A DNA stretch of 63,670 nt from an uncultured Eubacteriales bacterium (GCA_900544965.1 UQXE01000008.1:1-63670); one strand, 5' to 3'; positions 17,124-26,014 are shown, numbered from the stretch's first letter. Program-made: numbers and translations. The notes: a model not told the origin generated them from the sequence alone.

Positions 17124-18752
17124 ATGAACAACGCTATTTTTTCAATCCCAAGACCATACAATGAGCCAATTCTAAGCTATGCGCCCGGCACTGCCGAGCG
17201 CTCGGCCCTCAAAGCCGAACTTGATAATCAATCCGAGCGGATAGTTACCATACCTTTGATAATAGGTGGAAAAGAGGTCTATACCGACACCTACGGCGAA
17301 GTTGTCATGCCGCACAACCACAAACATGTTTTGGCCAGATACTGTATCGCTACTCCTAAAGAACTTCGTATGGCGGTGGAATCGGCGCTATCCGCCAAAA
17401 AGGATTGGTCCGAAATGCCCTGGGAGCATAGGGCTGCCATATTCCTTAAGGCCGCGGACCTTCTGGCGGGGCCATATAGGGCGAAGATAAACGCCGCTAC
17501 CATGCTTGGCCAAAGCAAGACGGTTTTTCAGGCCGAAATTGATTCCGCCTGCGAGCTGTGCGACTTTTTCCGGTTCAACACATATTACGCGCAGGAGATA
17601 TACTCAAAGCAGCCTGAAAATGCCCATGGCATATGGAACCGGCTGGAATACCGCCCCCTTGACGGCTTTGTAGTAGCCATATCCCCTTTCAATTTCACAT
17701 CAATCGGGGGCAATCTCCCAACTGCGCCCGCGCTTATGGGCAACACCGTGATCTGGAAGCCCGCTTCAACCGCTGTATTGTCAAATTATTATGTAATGCA
17801 GCTCCTCATTGAGGCCGGACTGCCCAAGGGCGTTATAAACTTCGTGCCAAGCAGAGGAGCTGAGGTAAGCGAACATATTTTAACCCATCCTATGATGGCG
17901 GGATTCCACTTTACGGGGTCAACGGATGTATTTTCCGGTGTATGGTCTCTTGTCGGACAGAATATAAAGCGTTATGCATCCTACCCCCGCCTTGTTGGAG
18001 AAACGGGAGGAAAGGATTTCATATTCGCGCATAAAACCGCTAAAGTGGACGCTCTCGTCGCCGCTATGGTCCGCGGCGCGTTTGAATACCAGGGCCAGAA
18101 GTGCTCGGCCGCCTCAAGGGCATTTATACCCGCCTCACTATGGGATGAAGTCCGCTCGGGCATGCTAAATGAGATATCCAGGCTTAAAACTGGCGATATA
18201 AGGGACTTTACCAACTTTATGGGTGCTGTAATAGACAAAAAAGCGTTTGAGTCTATCACCAAATATATTGATTTAGCCAGTTCGTCTCCAGACGCTGAGG
18301 TGATATGCGGAGGTTATGACGGAACCGAAGGTTACTTTATTGAGCCTACGGTCATACGGGCGCTTAAGCCAGATTTTGCGACAATGGCTGTAGAGCTGTT
18401 CGGACCCGTGCTCACCGTTTATGTATATGATGACGCGGAGCTTGATAATACGCTTGCGATCTGCGATAAGGCGACGCCATACGCGCTTACGGGCGCAATA
18501 TTCGCGCAGGATCGTGAGGCGATCGTTGATATGGAACGCGCGCTTCAGAACTGCGCTGGAAATTTCTATATCAATGATAAACCCACAGGTGCGGTTGTAG
18601 GGCAGCAGCCGTTTGGCGGCGCCAGGGCCTCTGGAACCAATGATAAGGCCGGCAGCGCTCTAAACCTCTACAGGTGGGTAAGCCCCCGTACCATAAAAGA
18701 GAATTTTGCTCCTTCGGCCGATGTGGTTTATCCTTTTATGCTTGAAAAATAA
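17124..18752 (+). CDS. pruA: L-glutamate gamma-semialdehyde (P5C) dehydrogenase
   Basis: This enzyme oxidises glutamate semialdehyde, from proline or ornithine/arginine breakdown, to glutamate with NAD+. The 542-residue length and the N-terminus (NAIFSIPRPYNEPILSYAPG) match the stand-alone PruA type found in Clostridia and eukaryotes rather than bifunctional PutA. The general base is Glu293 (LVGETGGKDF) and the catalytic thiol is Cys327 (GQKCSAASRAF). The NAD-binding segment VVAISPFNFTSIGGNLPTAP is intact. AAGGAA precedes the ATG. No proline dehydrogenase is nearby, so the substrate probably arises elsewhere in the genome. Confidence 0.93.
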   Translation: MNNAIFSIPRPYNEPILSYAPGTAERSALKAELDNQSERIVTIPLIIGGKEVYTDTYGEVVMPHNHKHVLARYCIATPKELRMAVESALSAKKDWSEMPWEHRAAIFLKAADLLAGPYRAKINAATMLGQSKTVFQAEIDSACELCDFFRFNTYYAQEIYSKQPENAHGIWNRLEYRPLDGFVVAISPFNFTSIGGNLPTAPALMGNTVIWKPASTAVLSNYYVMQLLIEAGLPKGVINFVPSRGAEVSEHILTHPMMAGFHFTGSTDVFSGVWSLVGQNIKRYASYPRLVGETGGKDFIFAHKTAKVDALVAAMVRGAFEYQGQKCSAASRAFIPASLWDEVRSGMLNEISRLKTGDIRDFTNFMGAVIDKKAFESITKYIDLASSSPDAEVICGGYDGTEGYFIEPTVIRALKPDFATMAVELFGPVLTVYVYDDAELDNTLAICDKATPYALTGAIFAQDREAIVDMERALQNCAGNFYINDKPTGAVVGQQPFGGARASGTNDKAGSALNLYRWVSPRTIKENFAPSADVVYPFMLEK

Positions 18753-18774
18753 CGGACCCGGCGGCACTGAAGCC

Positions 18775-18807
18775 AACAGGCGGCTTGATTTTATCATGCC
18801 GCCTGTT
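18775..18807 (+). terminator. Hairpin terminator after pruA
   Basis: AACAGGCGGC pairs exactly with GCCGCCTGTT around a 13-base loop. The following sequence is A/T-rich rather than a pure T-run. Confidence 0.7.
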
Positions 18808-19198
18808 ATAACAATAGAATATCTTACAATTTTTAACCCTTATACATTTCGTGACAGGATTGACGGACTTCGCTTGTTAAAAAGCCTGTACTCACTCAAA
18901 TACATTCATTGATTTCGAACTTCTATATATATTCTCAGACATAACTCTGTAGCTTTTTACGTTCATTCGCACCAAAGCTTCGTATTAATGCAGTTTATTT
19001 AGTTTTATTGCATATAAGCATCTATTTGTTACACATAATCCTCATATAACATTCATAATTATTTATATCATACCGAAGCCACCGGACAGATGGGCTTTGG
19101 CTTTGTTTCCCCCCAAATTATATCAGGGAAATAGGTATATTGTTACATCTGCGGGAAATAATAGTTCCATACATATTTATTGCAAGGGGGAATAACCT
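18808..19198. other. AT-rich intergenic spacer
   Basis: Nearly 400 bases without a gene, riboswitch or RNA gene that I can recognise. The last 20 bases contain AAGGGGGAAT, the ribosome binding site of the next gene. A promoter probably lies in the AT-rich part, but no motif is good enough to call. Confidence 0.4.
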
Positions 19199-20134
19199 AT
19201 GGAAAACCATGCGAATGTATATCTGATGCGCAGCCGTAACGGCTGGAGAGATGACGAAGAGGCAACGTTATTCACCGAAGTTGAACGCGCACGGTCTGAG
19301 GGCAAGCCTTTGAAGGCGGTCTTTGACATTGTAGCCCAAAAGACGGGGCGCAAGCCAAACAGTATACGTAATTATTACTATGCGCGTATTAAAGATGACG
19401 ATACGATAGGCCAATGCGGCCATTGTACCGCGTTCGTGCCGTTTACAAACGAGGAGGTCCGCGAACTTGTCAAAACTGTTCTGTCGGCGCAGGCCAGAGG
19501 AATATCAGTCCGCGCGTGTACTCTGGCCATGGGTAACGGCGATAATAAGGCCATGCTTAGATATCAAAACAAGTACCGCTCTGTGATAAAAACCAATAAG
19601 AAGCTTGTAGAGGAAATTATGGATCAGATGAGCAGCGAGGGGCTTCCGGTGTTTGACCCATACTCAGCCATTGGACGCAAAAAAGCCGGCAGGCCGCGCA
19701 AGTCCAGCGATTCTCTCGTGGATGTTGTTTCAAGCGTTGTAAACGAGCTCTCAGCTATTGATGGGCTTGATGTAAACGCATTTTTTGAGAGCCTTGGCAT
19801 ATTGGCGCTGAACGCCCAAAGAGGGCTTGAGGCTACAAGAAGGCTGCAAGCTATTGACAACAGCGACGGGCTTCGTTTAGCCCAGCTGGCTGAACAAAAC
19901 ACGCAGCTCAAAGACCAGATTGCAAAGCAATCGGCGGAGTTGTCAAAACAAAAAGAGCGCTTTGCTAAGCTCATGAGCATGTTTAAGCAGCTCCTGCAGG
20001 TAAACAGCGAATTCCTTGGATTGAACAGCATGGTAAAGATGTCTTCCCTGAGCAGCTATATACGTGAATTGTCCCGCTATGTCGAGGATTACGAGCAGGC
20101 AATGCAGCTTAGCCTTAAAGGCGAGGGACTCTAG
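19199..20134 (+). CDS. Myb/SANT-like DNA-binding protein with coiled coil
   Basis: A 311-residue putative regulator. Residues ~10-65 form a Myb/SANT-like trihelical domain (WRDDEEATLFTEVERARSEG, then AVFDIVAQKTGRKPNSIRNY), similar in layout to RsfA-type prespore regulators. A second helical segment at ~75-135 (FTNEEVRELVKTVLSAQARG) may be a divergent repeat. A basic patch KKAGRPRKSS resembles an AT-hook-like minor-groove element. Residues ~230-270 are a clear coiled coil (LKDQIAKQSAELSKQKERF), so it should oligomerise. It is monocistronic, with its own terminator. The target genes and the sporulation link are inferences. Confidence 0.75.
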   Translation: MENHANVYLMRSRNGWRDDEEATLFTEVERARSEGKPLKAVFDIVAQKTGRKPNSIRNYYYARIKDDDTIGQCGHCTAFVPFTNEEVRELVKTVLSAQARGISVRACTLAMGNGDNKAMLRYQNKYRSVIKTNKKLVEEIMDQMSSEGLPVFDPYSAIGRKKAGRPRKSSDSLVDVVSSVVNELSAIDGLDVNAFFESLGILALNAQRGLEATRRLQAIDNSDGLRLAQLAEQNTQLKDQIAKQSAELSKQKERFAKLMSMFKQLLQVNSEFLGLNSMVKMSSLSSYIRELSRYVEDYEQAMQLSLKGEGL

Positions 20135-20153
20135 GAACATGACCCTATACCGT

Positions 20154-20193
20154 CTTCCCCTTAATGAAAAGCACAAAGTTCTTTAAGGGGAAG
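20154..20193. terminator. Hairpin between convergent genes
   Basis: CTTCCCCTTAA pairs perfectly with TTAAGGGGAAG (11 pairs, 18-base loop) between the convergent SANT-like and adenylyltransferase genes. Confidence 0.6.
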
Positions 20194-20302
20194 TTTGTGT
20201 CAAAAGTCAACCGCAAAGGACGCCGTTCACGCGCCAAATCAGTTCAGCATGGTAACATTTATCGCTCTGATAAATTCGAAGCCGCTCCAAATGCTAGTCA
20301 AT

Positions 20303-21157
20303 TTACAGGCTGTTCAATGCGGCTTTTAACTGGGCAATGTAGCGCGAAACGTTTTCATCATAGTTCGGATAAGGATAGTTAAACCGATCTGCAACATAGC
20401 GCGCAGTATCTCTGAACAATTCATGCGCGGCAAAAAGGGCCTGCCAGCAATGTTCTATACTGTCCATATGGTAGGTTTTCATAAGGAGGTTCCATTGCCC
20501 TGCTGACAGATGCTTGTCGATATATTTGAAGTGTTTGCCTACGCTGAAGCCGAATCCTTTGTCCACGCCTATGCTCCATGAAAGCATTGTAAGCAGCTGT
20601 ACTCTTATTATTGTTTCCATATGGTGAGATGCATACAAAAGCTCACGTCTGCACAATCCTTTGGATACATATGTTGATGCAAACCAGAATTCATTGCAGC
20701 AATCATCGAAAAACGCTGAAGAAGGGCTTTGAATCCAATACGCCCTGTCTGAAGGGGCGGTTAATCCCAATGATCCATCCTTATCCATAAGTATCTCCAG
20801 AAGGCCGTCTCCGCCTACATATAATTCCAGCTCGTCAAACGGAATAAGCGTAAGATCCAACTTAACGCCGTCTTTAAATATCATGAGGTACGAAAACCAG
20901 CTGCCCAGTTCCGGAGGGAACAAAGCCATGGCCTCCGGCTTTTGCATTATAATCCTTTCGCCAAAGGTATTAAGCCAATCGTCGCTTTCTTTAAATGACT
21001 CTATATCAGTGACTAAAAAGGATATGTCATAGTCCTGATATCCGTCCTGGGGCGCATTCTTATTCGTACGCGAGCCCTCCATTCCTACCACTCTGATCCT
21101 ATAATCATTGCGAGCAAACTCAAGTATCGTGTTAATTACTTCACTTGCCGATCTCAT
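20303..21157 (-). CDS. Aminoglycoside 6-adenylyltransferase-like protein (ANT(6))
   Basis: Members of this nucleotidyltransferase family transfer AMP to the 6-hydroxyl of streptomycin. The active-site strand reads VVGMEGSRTNKNAPQDGYQD, then DISFLV, with the G-S-R...D-x-D arrangement, and LDLTLIPFDEL supplies a further acidic residue. The C-terminal helical domain carries FWFASTYVSKGLCRRELLYA and HMETIIRVQLLTMLSWSIG, typical of AadK/AadE. I use the internal ATG (M-R-S-A-S-E) with GGAGTGTTGGA before it, giving 284 residues. It is surrounded by housekeeping genes with no mobile DNA, which suggests an intrinsic chromosomal gene like aadK of Bacillus. Whether it confers resistance is unknown. Confidence 0.88.
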   Translation of the reverse strand: MRSASEVINTILEFARNDYRIRVVGMEGSRTNKNAPQDGYQDYDISFLVTDIESFKESDDWLNTFGERIIMQKPEAMALFPPELGSWFSYLMIFKDGVKLDLTLIPFDELELYVGGDGLLEILMDKDGSLGLTAPSDRAYWIQSPSSAFFDDCCNEFWFASTYVSKGLCRRELLYASHHMETIIRVQLLTMLSWSIGVDKGFGFSVGKHFKYIDKHLSAGQWNLLMKTYHMDSIEHCWQALFAAHELFRDTARYVADRFNYPYPNYDENVSRYIAQLKAALNSL

Positions 21158-21219
21158 TCCAACACTCCATACGCTTTTTATAAACATTGTATATCTATCT
21201 GCTTACATTTACAAACAAT

Positions 21220-21251
21220 AAAAATAAAGGCCCGCTTCAGGGAGGCGGGCC
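21220..21251 (-). terminator. Minus-strand terminator
   Basis: GGCCCGC (21229-21235) pairs with GCGGGCC (21245-21251). On the minus strand the hairpin is followed by TTTATTTTTATTG, a good Rho-independent signal that would end the transcript carrying the two small secreted/zinc ORFs and the non-coding repeat. Confidence 0.8.
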
Positions 21252-21260
21252 GTCAGCGTA

Positions 21261-21289
21261 TCAAGAAAGCGGCTGCGCCGCTTTCTTGA
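21261..21289. other. Perfect 13-bp hairpin
   Basis: TCAAGAAAGCGGC pairs without mismatch with GCCGCTTTCTTGA around a TGC loop. It sits between the dispersed repeat and the minus-strand terminator and is probably part of the same structured 3-prime region. Confidence 0.75.
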
Positions 21290-21324
21290 GGTTATGTGTA
21301 TTGCCTCCCGCCCTTTAGGTCTGC

Positions 21325-21455
21325 GGACAGCAAAACCCGCAAAGAACGAAAATCTCATGGGTTTCATCCGCTCTGACACGCATGTAGTCAGAACCGGATT
21401 TAAGGTCAAGGGCTGTGTCCCCTGACAATCCCAAAACCTTCCGAAAGTCTGAAGG
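21325..21455 (-). repeat. Dispersed non-coding repeat, copy A
   Basis: This stretch aligns with 33545-33685 over about 130 bases. In the best block (21380-21432 against 33599-33651) I count 11 differences in 53 positions with no gap. It is not protein coding in any common frame. In both places it lies next to GC-rich hairpins, and here a minus-strand terminator follows. It could be a small RNA, a 3-prime-UTR module or a miniature mobile element. The orientation given assumes it belongs to the minus-strand transcript ending at the terminator. Confidence 0.7.
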
Positions 21456-21509
21456 CCCGCTTCAGGGAGGCGAGCCTTGTTCGGGTATAGGCAATGTTAC
21501 TATTTCAAA

Positions 21510-21680
21510 TTACATGATTACTCCGGGTTGGGGTGGTTTGTTATATGTAACGTAGCCGCAGTGTTTACATACCCAGTTAATTACAGGCAGATCAAAACCA
21601 CCGCCGCCCGGTATGCTGGTACGGTATTGAAACTCATGCGCTCCACTTCGGTATGTGCCGTCGATAATAGTCTCGATCAT
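21510..21680 (-). CDS. Small protein with CxxC knuckle, downstream part of split secreted gene
   Basis: A 56-codon frame beginning MIETIIDGTYRSGAHEF and containing NWVCKHCGYVTYN, a zinc-knuckle-like CxxCG. It starts 6 bases after two consecutive in-frame TGA codons that end the preceding secreted ORF, and it is in the same frame. Either it reinitiates by coupling (GAGG lies 4 bases before the ATG), or it is the second half of one protein cut by stops. The first half ends CYVC, so the two CxxC knuckles together would make a complete zinc ribbon. Confidence 0.5.
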   Translation of the reverse strand: MIETIIDGTYRSGAHEFQYRTSIPGGGGFDLPVINWVCKHCGYVTYNKPPQPGVIM

Positions 21681-21689
21681 GCTGCCTCA

Positions 21690-21902
21690 TCAGCACACAT
21701 AACAGGCTACCTGAATAGTAGCGCAGCTTGTCTGATCGGATGAAAGCACCCTCGTTTCAGTGCCACGAAAAATGTACGCGTGCTGATGCTTGTCGTCATG
21801 GTCATGATCATGGTTCAAAGCCAATGCGCCTGCGGAAGCCATGAAAACCATGGATAGGGCTAAAATAGCTGCCAGGGCAGCTGTAATCCTAAATTTTTTC
21901 AT
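21690..21902 (-). CDS. Secreted His-rich small protein
   Basis: The 70-residue product starts with a good signal peptide (MKKFRITAALAAILALSMVF, followed by MASAGALA as the probable cleavage region). The mature part begins with a metal-binding-looking cluster, NHDHDHDDKHQHAYIF, and ends SCATIQVACYVC followed by TGA TGA. The ribosome binding site CAGGAGG is 6 bases before the ATG. I do not recognise the family. The His cluster and the CxxC suggest zinc or another metal outside the cell. It is probably co-transcribed with the in-frame 56-codon ORF that follows. Confidence 0.65.
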   Translation of the reverse strand: MKKFRITAALAAILALSMVFMASAGALALNHDHDHDDKHQHAYIFRGTETRVLSSDQTSCATIQVACYVC

Positions 21903-22122
21903 TTGTTACCTCCTGTCGTATTTGAGAAAAACAAGTCAGGCATCCATAGGGGGCCTACCAAAACCATTTAAAAGTATTACACATTTGCCTTACATTAATA
22001 TATCTATGTTTATGTCAAAAAGTAACATTGTTTTATAATATATTAATTTTTCCGGTAGTAACAGTATAGCATTCTAAAAATCTGAGCGCTCCATATAGCG
22101 CATTAACTATAGAGCAAGGAGG

Positions 22123-22365
22123 TTATACTGGTATTTCAACCAATATAACATCTTCTCCTATTTTGGTTATCTTGCAGTATGGGATAACCAGCTCCTCGTC
22201 GCTTTTAATCAATCCCCACATTCTACTCTGCCCTGGAACTACGATTGCGCTGATAACGCCTGTACACTCGTCCAGTTCCAGGTCGCATATCGTCCCTAGC
22301 CTTGCCCCATCGCAAATATTTATAACTTCCTTATGCTTTAAGTCTGTAAACGTAGTCGACGCCAT
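22123..22365 (-). CDS. YlmC/YmxH-family PRC-barrel protein
   Basis: An 80-residue PRC-barrel protein of the YlmC/YmxH type found in nearly all endospore formers. B. subtilis YmxH is made during sporulation but its activity is unknown. The sequence has the family order of strands: LKHKEVINICDGARLGTICD, then CTGVISAIVVPG, then ELVIPYCKITKIGEDVILVE. ACGAGGTGG lies 6 bases before the ATG. It stands alone between small intergenic regions. Confidence 0.9.
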   Translation of the reverse strand: MASTTFTDLKHKEVINICDGARLGTICDLELDECTGVISAIVVPGQSRMWGLIKSDEELVIPYCKITKIGEDVILVEIPV

Positions 22366-22570
22366 AAAACCACCTCGTTAATGTGTATGAAAGGCTGCCC
22401 CTTTACATGATGGATATTATTATTTAAAAACGGTTTAAATGCGGCATTATAAATGTGTTTATTATTCTTACAGGTTAGATGACCGATAATAACCGCCATT
22501 TATCGCATTTGCTGTTTTGTCCCTTATGATTTAAAATCATTATTAAGATGAAATTATCTAAGGAGGGTTT

Positions 22571-23482
22571 ATGCGTTTTGAACCTATTAATCTTCAGATG
22601 AAGTCTCTCGTGGAACGCTATCTTAACAGTTGGAGGCTATCAGGATCGGAGTACACATTTACAAATCTTCTAATTTGGGGTACAAACGGCAGAATTAAAG
22701 TTGCCGAATATGAATCAGCGCTTTATATAAAGCTAAGATACGGAAACGACGAGCCTTTTATGTTAGCGCCGCTTACTTTGGACGTAAGCCGTGATTATGG
22801 CAATGTGGTGCGTTTATCCGATGAGTATATGTATGATTCAGGCTATTCCCCAACATACAGAGCTATAAGCGGGCCGCTCGTAAAAAAGTTTGCCGCCTGC
22901 TGTCCAGATCATACGCTTACGGAGGACCGTGATAACTTTGATTATGTATATCTATCAAAAGACTTGATACTACTTTCAGGAAAAAAATTTCACAGTAAAC
23001 GTAACCACATCAATAGGTTTAAATCTGAATACAGTTTTGAGTATGTCCGCATCATCCCGGATATGCTCAACGATTGCCTGGAAGTATACTCAGATTGGCT
23101 TCATGAGAAGGATAAACTGCTTCCCGGTATGCTGGGTGAGCTCGATGCAATTAAAGCGGCAATAACAAATATGGACGTCCTCGGCGTCAAGGGCGGAGGC
23201 ATAAGAATCGACGGCAAACTGCGCGCCTTTTCTCTTGGGCAGCTTATAAATGAAGATATGGCCGTAATTCATATAGAGAAGGCAAACGAAAGCTTTGAGG
23301 GCATATACAGCGTAATAAATCAGCAGTTTGCGGAACATGAGTGGAGCGGCGTGAAATACATCAATCGGGAAGAGGATATGGGCATAGAGGGCCTTCGCAA
23401 GGCAAAGCTATCCTACAGGCCGGTTGAACTCATACAAAAATACGTTGCAAAACCAGCCTTAACCTTATCGGGAAGGCCGTAA
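22571..23482 (+). CDS. DUF2156 protein (phosphatidylglycerol lysyltransferase C-terminal-like)
   Basis: A 303-residue cytosolic protein with the tandem GNAT-like fold of DUF2156, the catalytic portion of MprF-type aminoacyl-phospholipid synthases. The conserved block KKFHSKRNHINRFKSEYSFE lies near residue 140. The C-terminal acyltransferase-like half contains GGGIRIDGKLRAFSLGQLIN and VKYINREEDMGIEGLRKAKL, both typical. There is no membrane flippase domain, so it is the stand-alone form common in Clostridia, whose substrate is not established. AAGGAGG precedes the ATG. The Eis-like GNAT gene follows 46 bases later and is probably co-transcribed. Confidence 0.88.
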   Translation: MRFEPINLQMKSLVERYLNSWRLSGSEYTFTNLLIWGTNGRIKVAEYESALYIKLRYGNDEPFMLAPLTLDVSRDYGNVVRLSDEYMYDSGYSPTYRAISGPLVKKFAACCPDHTLTEDRDNFDYVYLSKDLILLSGKKFHSKRNHINRFKSEYSFEYVRIIPDMLNDCLEVYSDWLHEKDKLLPGMLGELDAIKAAITNMDVLGVKGGGIRIDGKLRAFSLGQLINEDMAVIHIEKANESFEGIYSVINQQFAEHEWSGVKYINREEDMGIEGLRKAKLSYRPVELIQKYVAKPALTLSGRP

Positions 23483-23528
23483 ATCCGAATTTTTTAAGGC
23501 AAATATGCTAGATGGGCGGTAACCAAAG

Positions 23529-24404
23529 ATGGACATCAGAGTGATCGACGATACATCATATGAAAGCGCAAAAATACTGTGGAGCATATGTTTTCCCGAG
23601 GACCAAGGGCCGTTTTTAGACTATTATTTTTCTCGGCGCACATCACCCAAAATGGTTGCCGCCGCATTTGAGAAAGAAAAAATGATTGCCGGCATGCATA
23701 TTATTCCACAAAGGATTAAAATTGGTGGTGCTGAAAAGCCCGTAGCCTTTGTAGCCGGCGTGGCGACCCTTCCGGAATTCAGAAATCATGGTGTAATAAC
23801 GCGGGTTTTTGAATGGGCATTTGGCTATATGGCCAAACAGGGGTTTCAAGCAACCGTTTTACAGCCGTTTGATCCAAAATTCTACGCAAAATTCGGTTAC
23901 ATGCCCTTTGCAGAAAGGCTTGAGTGTATATTTGAACCTGCGGGTTTGAGCATGGAAGAGGCATGTGCCCCTGCCAGTTTAAACGCTTCAGATATGCTTT
24001 ACATATATAATGATTTTATGAGCCGGTATGACGGCTATACTGTGAGAAATCCGCACGATTCTGAGCTGCTGCTGGAGGAGTTTTCAATGCCAGGCGCATC
24101 CAGCGTAAGGATTGGCGACGCCTATGCTCTTTACTATTCAGACGCCAAAACGGCATTTGTAAGCGAAATTGCGGGGGGCGATATTATGCCGATGATTCGG
24201 CATTTATGCAACGGGTTTCAAAGCGTCAACGCGCCCCTCCCTATAGGCCACCCTCTGTCGAAATATGGATGCTCTAAAAGGGCTGTATTCAATGTTATAA
24301 AGCCCCTTGATGAGGCTGAACTCATGAAGGGAACGGGATATGCAACGCTTTTGTCCATGCTGGAACGCAATCGTGAGCATTTTTACTCCTTTGATAGATA
24401 TTAA
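23529..24404 (+). CDS. GNAT N-acetyltransferase, Eis-like
   Basis: A 291-residue acetyltransferase whose N-terminal GNAT domain shows the Eis-like pattern PVAFVAGVATLPEFRNHGVI (acetyl-CoA binding loop) and FYAKFGYMPFAERLECIF. It lacks the full C-terminal sterol-carrier domain of mycobacterial Eis, but the last ~90 residues look like a short version. Eis-type enzymes acetylate amines, including aminoglycosides. The substrate here is unknown. It follows the DUF2156 gene closely, so the two probably form an operon. Confidence 0.85.
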   Translation: MDIRVIDDTSYESAKILWSICFPEDQGPFLDYYFSRRTSPKMVAAAFEKEKMIAGMHIIPQRIKIGGAEKPVAFVAGVATLPEFRNHGVITRVFEWAFGYMAKQGFQATVLQPFDPKFYAKFGYMPFAERLECIFEPAGLSMEEACAPASLNASDMLYIYNDFMSRYDGYTVRNPHDSELLLEEFSMPGASSVRIGDAYALYYSDAKTAFVSEIAGGDIMPMIRHLCNGFQSVNAPLPIGHPLSKYGCSKRAVFNVIKPLDEAELMKGTGYATLLSMLERNREHFYSFDRY

Positions 24405-24515
24405 TTGTGAAGTTTTTGTCTATATTTAAATCTGTGCTTGACCGGGCTTTCAGTCTGTTATATGATCTAGTATAGCATGTTTAATTGCAGAATTTATTAA
24501 AGGACGGTAACTTTG

Positions 24516-24839
24516 ATGGGTGAAGACATAGTCAATGCCATAGGCTCCTTCTTTTCCGGCCCAGGCCTAATAATTATCCTTATGGTCGTTATGCTGGTAA
24601 TAATGATAGTTCCTCAGCGCAGACGTGAAAAAAAGGTTAAGGAAATGCTTGCCGCAATAAAGGTTGGCGATCGTATCCGCACAATAGGCGGGATATACGG
24701 CACGGTCACCTCGGTAAGGGATGATATTGTTACGATCTCAGTCGGCCCGGATAAGGCCAGGCTCGTATTTGCCAGGGGCGCCATTGCCAGTATCGAGGAT
24801 TCGAATGTGGAGAATACCATGACCGACGAGGTTAAATGA
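24516..24839 (+). CDS. yajC: Preprotein translocase accessory subunit YajC
   Basis: A single-span membrane protein that joins SecDF-YidC at the Sec translocon. The N-terminal helix GPGLIIILMVVMLVIMIVPQ is followed by the signature RRREKKVKEML and the small cytosolic domain KVGDRIRTIGGIYGTVTSV. AAGGACGG lies ~12 bases before the ATG at 24516. A TTG directly before it is unlikely to be used. The 107-residue length is normal. The usual tgt neighbour is absent. queA, which often sits in the same operon, lies 4 kb downstream. Confidence 0.93.
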   Translation: MGEDIVNAIGSFFSGPGLIIILMVVMLVIMIVPQRRREKKVKEMLAAIKVGDRIRTIGGIYGTVTSVRDDIVTISVGPDKARLVFARGAIASIEDSNVENTMTDEVK

Positions 24840-24865
24840 GCGGGATTCTTTCACCGTATTGTTCT

Positions 24866-24890
24866 GCCGGACGGATCTGATCCGTCCGGC
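24866..24890 (+). terminator. Terminator after yajC
   Basis: GCCGGACGGA pairs with TCCGTCCGGC around a TCTGA loop and is followed by AATAATTTTATATTG. Confidence 0.85.
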
Positions 24891-25045
24891 AATAATTTTA
24901 TATTGCTTCTTTTTGCTGACTGCCCCCTTTATGCGGGTCATCTCCAATATTTATCCCTGTGCAAAGCAATCATAAGTACATTTGCGTTATTATATCTTCC
25001 TTTGCCGAATAGATATTAGTAAAAACGCACAGGGGGCTTTTAGAT

Positions 25046-26014
25046 ATGATTAAAAGGCTTTTTTCAATACTCATCTGCGTCATAATAGCGCTGACAGCCG
25101 TTGGGTGCGACGGCACAAGCGAACCTGAGGACGCAAACGCCGATCCTGACAACCAGCTTGAGCAGCCGGTAAACTCTGAAGCCGGCTGGCGAAGAACCAT
25201 CATCTATTACGCAAGCGACGAAGGCTTTATAGTTCCCGTTATGAAGCTGATTCCCTGGGAGGAGGGTATAGGCAAGGCAGCGCTGAAATGCCTGGTGGGC
25301 ACGGAGACAAACATCTCGGCCACATCCGCTATGGGGCTTAACACGGTTGTTCCCGAGGGGGTAACATTCGAGCTGAGCATCAGTGAGAAGGAGCACGGGC
25401 GCGTTAACCTTTTGAACCTTCCAAAGCTTAGCGACCAAAGCGCTGAACTAAGGATGATTACAGCGATCGTAAATACTCTCACCGAGTTTCCGACCATTCA
25501 GACGGTCTCAATCACCGTTAACGGCAAGGGTGGAAAGCTTCCGCACGGCACTCCATTGCCTGAAAATTCGGGCAGGATAAGCCTTAACCCCGAAAATGCC
25601 GATCTGGCAACCTCCACTTCGGAAACGGTCCATCCATACACGCTTTACTATACCAACCAGTCGGCTAACCTAAACATACCCGTAACCGTATATTCAACCG
25701 AATCCATGACGTTTTACGACGCCGCGGCATCCTTGGTCGACGGGCCGAAACTCTCAGGCCTCAGGTCATGCTTTCCTGAGGGGACGCGACTGATAGATGC
25801 AAGCATAACGGACAATACGGCAACGGTAAATCTCAGCGGCGCGTTTTCTGATATATCCTACTCGCCTGGGCTTGACGTTGCCGCATATGAAACGCTCTTC
25901 CTGACCGCGTGCGGTTTTGGTAACGTTTCGGAGCTTATAATACTAGTCGACGGGACGGAGTATGAGTTCAGTTCAGGAAGTGTCAGCGCGCCATTATATG
26001 CTAACAAGTTTTAG
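25046..26014 (+). CDS. GerMN-domain lipoprotein
   Basis: A 322-residue exported lipoprotein. The signal peptide ends in a lipobox-like LTAVGC, so Cys21 should be acylated. Two GerMN (sporulation/germination) domains follow, at ~50-165 (IIYYASDEGFIVPVMKLIPW, VTFELSISEKEHGRVNLL) and ~190-315 (YTLYYTNQSANLNIPVTVYS, TRLIDASITDNTATVNLSGA). B. subtilis GerM, with the same two-domain layout, localises in the forespore engulfment machinery. CAGGGGG lies ahead of the ATG. This supports a spore-forming host. Confidence 0.85.
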   Translation: MIKRLFSILICVIIALTAVGCDGTSEPEDANADPDNQLEQPVNSEAGWRRTIIYYASDEGFIVPVMKLIPWEEGIGKAALKCLVGTETNISATSAMGLNTVVPEGVTFELSISEKEHGRVNLLNLPKLSDQSAELRMITAIVNTLTEFPTIQTVSITVNGKGGKLPHGTPLPENSGRISLNPENADLATSTSETVHPYTLYYTNQSANLNIPVTVYSTESMTFYDAAASLVDGPKLSGLRSCFPEGTRLIDASITDNTATVNLSGAFSDISYSPGLDVAAYETLFLTACGFGNVSELIILVDGTEYEFSSGSVSAPLYANKF

